Source: Physcocola sp002396385
GTDB taxonomy: Bacteria; Bacteroidota; Bacteroidia; Bacteroidales; Paludibacteraceae
NCBI GenBank assembly: GCA_946535435.1
Contig: CAMNDM010000073.1
Span: 1 to 12,514, forward strand
Length of the DNA: 12,514 bases
Direction: 5' to 3'
The translations under genes were made by a program, and so were the position numbers. Shown piece by piece: positions 8,156-12,514 of the stretch. The notes below the pieces were generated by a model. It had not been told where the DNA came from. It saw nothing but the letters and a program-made list of their open reading frames with translations, and did not search any database. Each line of letters opens with the position of its first letter. Position 1 is the first letter of the stretch.

Positions 8156-8195
8156 GAAGAGGGTGTATTTGCGTACATCCTCTTCTTTTGTTTTT
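8156..8195 (+). terminator. Intrinsic terminator of metK
   Basis: A 12-bp stem pairs 8156-8167 with 8174-8185 (GAAGAGGGTGTA side, one G-T wobble), with a 6-base loop, followed by TTTTGTTTTT at 8186-8195. A smaller 6-bp hairpin (8128-8133 with 8141-8146) lies between the stop codon and this stem. Read from the minus strand the stem is not followed by a U-run, so it serves metK more clearly than the convergent lipoprotein gene, though the stem could slow polymerase both ways. Confidence 0.92.
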
Positions 8196-8211
8196 AGGAG
8201 TGCCCATTCGT

Positions 8212-9309
8212 TTACTGGTAAAAGTAGAATCTGCATGTGCCCACGCCTGTCATCAGTCCGTCTTGCAACAATTGTCCGTTTGAATTATAGATAGAAAGCA
8301 TGCTGTTGGTTATGAATCCGTTCACGTTTGCTGTGTAGATATTTCCTGTCTTAGGGTCTACGTTGAATCCGTAGAATCCGTGCCCGGTACAAGTCGCTTT
8401 CTCCATAACGCTCCCCTCGGTTAAGTCAACAGCATAGATGCGTGTTTCCGCTTCCGGATTCTTTCCTCCTACTATTTCACTGCTGTACATATAGTAAAGG
8501 GTTTGTTTGCCCGGCGCCAAGTCAATGTAGGCGTCCCCATTCATCCGTTTAAGAGGAATGTATCTTTTGAAGGAATCCCCGCCTGGCGTGTATTCTGCGA
8601 CTCCACAGTTAGTGCCGTTGCCGTTCTCGTCGTAACTGGAGTAGGAGAGCCACAAGTCGCCATCGGCATCGATTACAAAATAGCGTGCAGTGACTGTAGG
8701 CTGTTTTAGTGCGATAAAGGACTCCACTTTGTCCTGCTGAGTGTCGATTTGGTAGATTCCGTTTGCTGAAGCTGCATATACCTTGTCGCCAATGTGGGTA
8801 ATGCCTTCCGGATTCCCCTTGACCTTAATTTTTGTTACTGTTTTTTTACTGGTCAGGTCTAATTTCACAATGTGTCCTACACTGTCGGTCCAGGTCGGAT
8901 TAACGCAAGTGACGTAGGCGAAGTTGCCAACGATGGTGGCGTATCGTGGTAGGCCGATGCCGGTAATGGCGGGACAGACTTCCTTAAAAGTCCTCTTGTC
9001 TATGATTTCTACCTTATCTTCGTTTCCGCACATCAGAAGAATGTATTTATCGGTGATAGTCGCGCTTTCTATTATGGACCTCAGCGGGTAGCCGTTAGCC
9101 TTTTTAAATACATTTTGGTCAATGGGTTGCCCATAATACAATAGACCGATACTTCCGTTGCTTTCACTGTAATTTCCCATATTGACCATTAAACAGGAGC
9201 CGTTCAGAGGAACATTGAAAAGCCCGCTATCGGAAAAGTTGTCGTCGCTGTCGCTGCAACCTGAAAGCAGAAGTAGGGTAGAGAGGACTATTACAAAGGT
9301 CTTTTTCAT
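8212..9309 (-). CDS. Surface-type lipoprotein with YncE/DUF5074-like beta-propeller
   Basis: 365 residues. A type II signal peptide is clear: M-K-K, a hydrophobic run, then lipobox L-S-G-C with the acylated cysteine at residue 18. The following S-D-S-D-D resembles the acidic lipoprotein export signal that sends Bacteroidota lipoproteins to the cell surface, so an outer-membrane, outward-facing location is inferred. The rest shows repeated beta-propeller blades, for example N-P-E-G-I-T-H-I-G-D-K-V-Y-A-A-S and V-D-P-K-T-G-N-I-Y-T-A-N, as in YncE/DUF5074-like proteins. No catalytic motif is visible. Family members are often annotated as surface or ligand-binding proteins; BtuG, a surface cobalamin-binding beta-propeller of Bacteroides, is a possible distant relative, but no TonB receptor or cobalamin riboswitch was seen nearby. 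It is convergent with metK and divergent from the gene at 9580, so it is probably monocistronic. Confidence 0.88.
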   Translation of the reverse strand: MKKTFVIVLSTLLLLSGCSDSDDNFSDSGLFNVPLNGSCLMVNMGNYSESNGSIGLLYYGQPIDQNVFKKANGYPLRSIIESATITDKYILLMCGNEDKVEIIDKRTFKEVCPAITGIGLPRYATIVGNFAYVTCVNPTWTDSVGHIVKLDLTSKKTVTKIKVKGNPEGITHIGDKVYAASANGIYQIDTQQDKVESFIALKQPTVTARYFVIDADGDLWLSYSSYDENGNGTNCGVAEYTPGGDSFKRYIPLKRMNGDAYIDLAPGKQTLYYMYSSEIVGGKNPEAETRIYAVDLTEGSVMEKATCTGHGFYGFNVDPKTGNIYTANVNGFITNSMLSIYNSNGQLLQDGLMTGVGTCRFYFYQ

Positions 9310-9322
9310 TCTTTTTTTATTG

Positions 9323-9330
9323 CAAATATA
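9323..9330 (-). promoter_or_regulatory. Candidate -7 element for the lipoprotein gene
   Basis: On the minus strand this reads TATATTTG, an exact TAnnTTTG match, 13 bases ahead of the ATG. It would give a leader of only about 8-10 bases. No good -33 TTTG was found at the right distance, so this is tentative. Confidence 0.35.
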
Positions 9331-9426
9331 GTTCTTTCTCTCTTGTCGTTAGGCTTAGTTTTGCTCATTTTGCGGAAAATTCACCCTTTCCCTTAAGTGT
9401 TGTTAATAAGTTCTTTTACGAAAGTT

Positions 9427-9457
9427 TTTGAAATTAGATAATAATCGTTTAATTTAG
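9427..9457 (+). promoter_or_regulatory. Candidate promoter for the large secreted protein at 9580
   Basis: TTTG at 9427-9430 and TAATTTAG at 9450-9457 fit the -33/-7 pattern with one mismatch and a 19-base spacer, predicting a leader of about 115 bases. An exact TAnnTTTG also occurs at 9356-9363 but is farther away and lacks a clear -33 box. The rest of the 270-base divergent gap (9310-9579) is AT-rich and holds only a weak 5-bp hairpin at 9517-9532. Confidence 0.3.
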
Positions 9458-9579
9458 CAAATTTGATAAAAGTATCTTGTATTATAGGGTTATAGTGCTG
9501 AGTTTTAGTTTTTGTGTTTGGCTTTAACCAAAAATGCTCAACTTAGTGTCTAATAGTGAAAAACAAAAAGATTTATATA

Positions 9580-12514
9580 ATGAATAAAAAGGTAAATAGG
9601 GTGGGAGTTGGCATCCTCCGGTTTATTGCTGCTATCACTTTGCTCGGTGCACCTTCGTTGGCATCGGGGCAATGTGTTGTAGGTGGCACGAACTTTGACG
9701 TCGCAGGGTCTTCTTTGTTTGATCCAAAATTGACGGACGACGAGGATGGCTGGCTAAATGAAGATGTAGCTGACTTGCTTTCCGCAGAATGTGGTAAGTC
9801 ATGTACTTACTATGAACCAGTGTTTAAAGGAAAACAGTTAGGGCTCCCTTCTAATACGATGAGTGCTGCTGGCAATCTGCCACAAACAAGTGCCACCGAG
9901 AAGGTATATAATCCTGCAACTTCCAAACAACAGGTTAGTGTTATTACGGCCAATCCTAAATTGATTAGCTCATATTTTACTAATCTGGAAGGACAAAACA
10001 TGATGGTGAACATTGGTTTCCCTCATAGTGTACCTGTATACACCTATTCGTTAACTGGTTTGGAACCAGGTTCTACGGTTACCTTTACGTGCGATGTGTA
10101 TAATCTGTTGGATCCTTCTGTTTTTGCCTATCTTTATAAGCAAGGTGTTGGACAAAATGACTTGAAGTATGGTAATTATAGCTACAATACAAGTCAAAAG
10201 TCATTTAATGGTAATACCATGAAGGTGGGTATTGGCTCTAATTTAAAGCCAAATGGCGAGGTAGATTACAATATGATGATGTCAAAGGAAGTGGGTTATG
10301 GTTCTTCTACGAAACTGACTTTGAGTGCAAAAGTTGACGCTTACGGAAGCGCTACGTTTTATATCTGTCGGGGAAGTGATTGCCCTTCGTTACCTTTAGG
10401 TATTGACAATGTGAAAGTTGAAGGTTCTGTTAAACCTGTTATTGCATACTCTGGTAATCCTTGTGCGAAGATGGTCACTGCTGTGAAATTGAAACAGAGT
10501 TATCCGGAAGGTACTACATATTCATGGAGTGAATCAAAGACGGGTACAAAAGGAAACGAGTCTGTATTCAAGTTTGAACCTCAAGAGAAAAATACAGATT
10601 ACACGGTTAATGTGTCTGTAACGTTGCCAGGTGGCTGTAAGGCATCTTCAGGCTCGCCAGTAACGATTACTACAGGTGACTGTTGTACCGATGCTAACGG
10701 TAATCCGATGGCTATTACTAACATTGTGTATGACGACTTTGGACAATTTGTGTCTCCTACTAAATATGAATATACTGATGAAAAATTCGTAACTCATACA
10801 GTTACTATTCCTAATTCTCAGCTGATGTATACGGAGGATAAGGATAACATCCCTTTTGTTAAAGCTTATCTTGCGGGTAGCGCGATTAAACTAACCCCAA
10901 TTCCTTCTACTGGTGGTACGGGTATTTGGAGTGGTCAATATGCGGTTTCGAATCAAAATCCATATTCAAAGGGTGTACAGACCGATTACTCAGGAAAAAA
11001 ATCAGGTTGTATGTTGCTGATGGATTTGGGACAGGTATGTACAGACGTTTTGTATGAACGGAAGATTGATGGGTTGTGTCAGGGTAAGGAAATAACCTTT
11101 GGTACTGCCTTTGCTGCAATTAACCAAAATCCGAACGGAGGCCCTGTTGGTAAACTTAGTATACAACTCCTTAAGGATGGAGATACAAAGCCTTTCTACG
11201 AAGTAACTAAAGAATTAACTGGTAGAGAAGGTTGGCAATGGGCCGGTGATAAGTTTGAATTAGATGAAGATGTTAGCAGTGTGACTCTTCGTGTTGTAAA
11301 TTTGACCCAGCCTTGTTCGGGTGATGGTATAGCTGACTATGCTATTGATGATATCACGTTCCAGGTATGTACTCCTCCTGATGTGGACGTGTCTTCTTCT
11401 CTTACTGCAGAACAGTTGCTGGATTTGTGTACCGATAATCCGCTTACTTTGAGTGCCGATATTACCGACGATGCAAAGAAGTTCTATGGATCTAGTATAG
11501 CATATCTTTTCCAGTATACTTACCAAAATCCTACCGAAGTTGATGAAAATGATATAGAATGGCATGATTTGGCCCTTTCTGGAGGTGAATCAATATTAGA
11601 CAAAGGTGAATATACTATAGAGAAGCCTGCTGATCATGCTGCCTTCTCGGTTCTTGCTGATGGCGAGGAAAAGAATATCTATTTCCGTGTTGTAATTGGT
11701 GAACGCAATTATCTCCAAAATAAGCGCAGTATATGGGAAAAGATGAGTGCCACATCTCCGTGCCGTGCGGTGTCAATTTCTTCTATCCCAATTATCGCGG
11801 CTTTAAATTGTGCGGCTTGTACTGAACCAAATGATATAGAGTTTATAAATGTAGATACGAAAAAAGCAGTTAAATCTGTAAAACTCTGTAAGGGAGAAAG
11901 CGTTACTCTTACTACTAATAATTTAGTCCCTTCTGATCCAGAAATGATTATGTCAAACGATTTCAAGGGATTTACTATAGAATGGTATAAGGATGATGCA
12001 GTTCAAAAATCTCTTTCTAGCAGCCCTATTGAATCTGCTATCAGCAATACTATCACTTATGGAGATAACGACAAGGCTGGTAAGACGATTTGGAAGGTTC
12101 GCGCATCAGACCCTGATTTCCCAGAGTCTTCAAAATGTATAAAGGAGGCCGAAATCGTTGTTGAATTCCTAGAACAGCCAAAAGTTGAAAACTTGACTTT
12201 CGAGTTCTGCGAGGGTCAGCCTGGTGCTACCGATGTGCTTCCAACTGCAGGTGCTGGAGAAAAATACACATATTATCAAGATTTGAAAGATTTGTTCGCT
12301 GGTGTTGGTACGGCTAGTCCGGTTCAAGCTCCAAATTTCTCGACTCTGACTGCGGGTGTATACGAATTCCAGTACACATTGACCAGTGCGGACGGTTGCG
12401 TGAGCGAGCCTGCCTCAATCACCATTACGGTTAATGCAATACCAGAATATCAGGTTGATGCAATCGAACCGTTCTGTGCGAAACAGTCTACTGTTGCTGC
12501 ACTGCCTGTCGCTG
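9580..12514 (+). CDS. Large secreted multidomain protein with jelly-roll-like and Ig/PKD-like domains (3' truncated)
   Basis: ATG at 9580 opens a frame with no stop to the right edge (978 codons). The N-terminus is a Sec signal peptide: M-N-K-K-V-N-R, a hydrophobic core, then A-S-G with predicted cleavage before Gln31. Seen after it: a beta-rich, perhaps jelly-roll-like domain ending in I-D-N-V-K-V-E-G (275-282); a second ending in Y-A-I-D-D-I-T-F-Q-V-C (about 587-597), a signature often seen in secreted Bacteroidota proteins; then Ig/PKD-like modules opening C-K-G-E-S-V-T-L (770) and F-C-E-G-Q-P (876), with another starting near F-C-A-K-Q (965). This layout is typical of T9SS cargo, but any sorting domain would lie beyond the window, so export route is inferred. 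The start is supported by the signal peptide and an A-rich leader. It diverges from the lipoprotein gene. Function is otherwise unknown; an adhesin or surface-structure role is a guess. Confidence 0.88.
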   Translation, partial: MNKKVNRVGVGILRFIAAITLLGAPSLASGQCVVGGTNFDVAGSSLFDPKLTDDEDGWLNEDVADLLSAECGKSCTYYEPVFKGKQLGLPSNTMSAAGNLPQTSATEKVYNPATSKQQVSVITANPKLISSYFTNLEGQNMMVNIGFPHSVPVYTYSLTGLEPGSTVTFTCDVYNLLDPSVFAYLYKQGVGQNDLKYGNYSYNTSQKSFNGNTMKVGIGSNLKPNGEVDYNMMMSKEVGYGSSTKLTLSAKVDAYGSATFYICRGSDCPSLPLGIDNVKVEGSVKPVIAYSGNPCAKMVTAVKLKQSYPEGTTYSWSESKTGTKGNESVFKFEPQEKNTDYTVNVSVTLPGGCKASSGSPVTITTGDCCTDANGNPMAITNIVYDDFGQFVSPTKYEYTDEKFVTHTVTIPNSQLMYTEDKDNIPFVKAYLAGSAIKLTPIPSTGGTGIWSGQYAVSNQNPYSKGVQTDYSGKKSGCMLLMDLGQVCTDVLYERKIDGLCQGKEITFGTAFAAINQNPNGGPVGKLSIQLLKDGDTKPFYEVTKELTGREGWQWAGDKFELDEDVSSVTLRVVNLTQPCSGDGIADYAIDDITFQVCTPPDVDVSSSLTAEQLLDLCTDNPLTLSADITDDAKKFYGSSIAYLFQYTYQNPTEVDENDIEWHDLALSGGESILDKGEYTIEKPADHAAFSVLADGEEKNIYFRVVIGERNYLQNKRSIWEKMSATSPCRAVSISSIPIIAALNCAACTEPNDIEFINVDTKKAVKSVKLCKGESVTLTTNNLVPSDPEMIMSNDFKGFTIEWYKDDAVQKSLSSSPIESAISNTITYGDNDKAGKTIWKVRASDPDFPESSKCIKEAEIVVEFLEQPKVENLTFEFCEGQPGATDVLPTAGAGEKYTYYQDLKDLFAGVGTASPVQAPNFSTLTAGVYEFQYTLTSADGCVSEPASITITVNAIPEYQVDAIEPFCAKQSTVAALPVA

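Noticed and set aside
9310..9579. Cobalamin riboswitch ahead of the propeller lipoprotein
   Set aside because: I looked for the conserved B12-box core on the minus strand and did not find it; the gap is plain AT-rich DNA.
9534..9587. 17-codon reading frame overlapping the ATG of the large secreted protein
   Set aside because: It is short, with no signal of its own beyond the AT-rich leader; most likely chance.

Overview
The window most likely comes from a Bacteroidota genome, probably Bacteroidales. Four independent signs support this: a C-terminal domain of the gliding-motility/type IX secretion (T9SS) type B class, candidate promoters of the Bacteroidota -33 TTTG / -7 TAnnTTTG form, a lipoprotein whose lipobox cysteine is followed by a short acidic stretch, and A/T-rich leaders without Shine-Dalgarno sequences. 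Genus cannot be fixed from the sequence. No tRNA, rRNA, CRISPR array, insertion sequence or phage gene was seen.

Layout. (1) Positions 1-6512, + strand: the 3' part of a giant secreted protein, at least 2169 residues, cut by the left edge. It opens with near-identical 282-bp (94-aa) tandem repeats, continues through about fifteen divergent HYR/Ig-like modules and a less repetitive Ig-like region, and ends in a T9SS type B sorting domain. A strong intrinsic terminator follows. (2) Positions 6587-8195: a self-contained metK unit with candidate promoter, SAM-II-type riboswitch, S-adenosylmethionine synthetase gene and terminator. (3) Positions 8212-9309, - strand: a surface-type lipoprotein with a YncE/DUF5074-like beta-propeller, convergent with metK. 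(4) Positions 9580-12514, + strand: the first 978 codons of a second large secreted multidomain protein, cut by the right edge and divergent from the lipoprotein gene.

How it fits together. The metK unit is housekeeping: SAM made by MetK would be sensed by the riboswitch in its own leader (feedback control). The two giant genes look like cell-surface or secreted adhesin-like T9SS cargo and flank, but do not share a transcript with, metK and the lipoprotein gene. No T9SS machinery gene (PorP/SprF, PorV, PorU) lies in the window. The most notable signals are the mosaic tandem array with a sharp codon-usage edge near 1040, and the SAM-II element sitting about 120 bases ahead of metK with an AUG inside its conserved 3' block. 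I see no clearly new biological system here.
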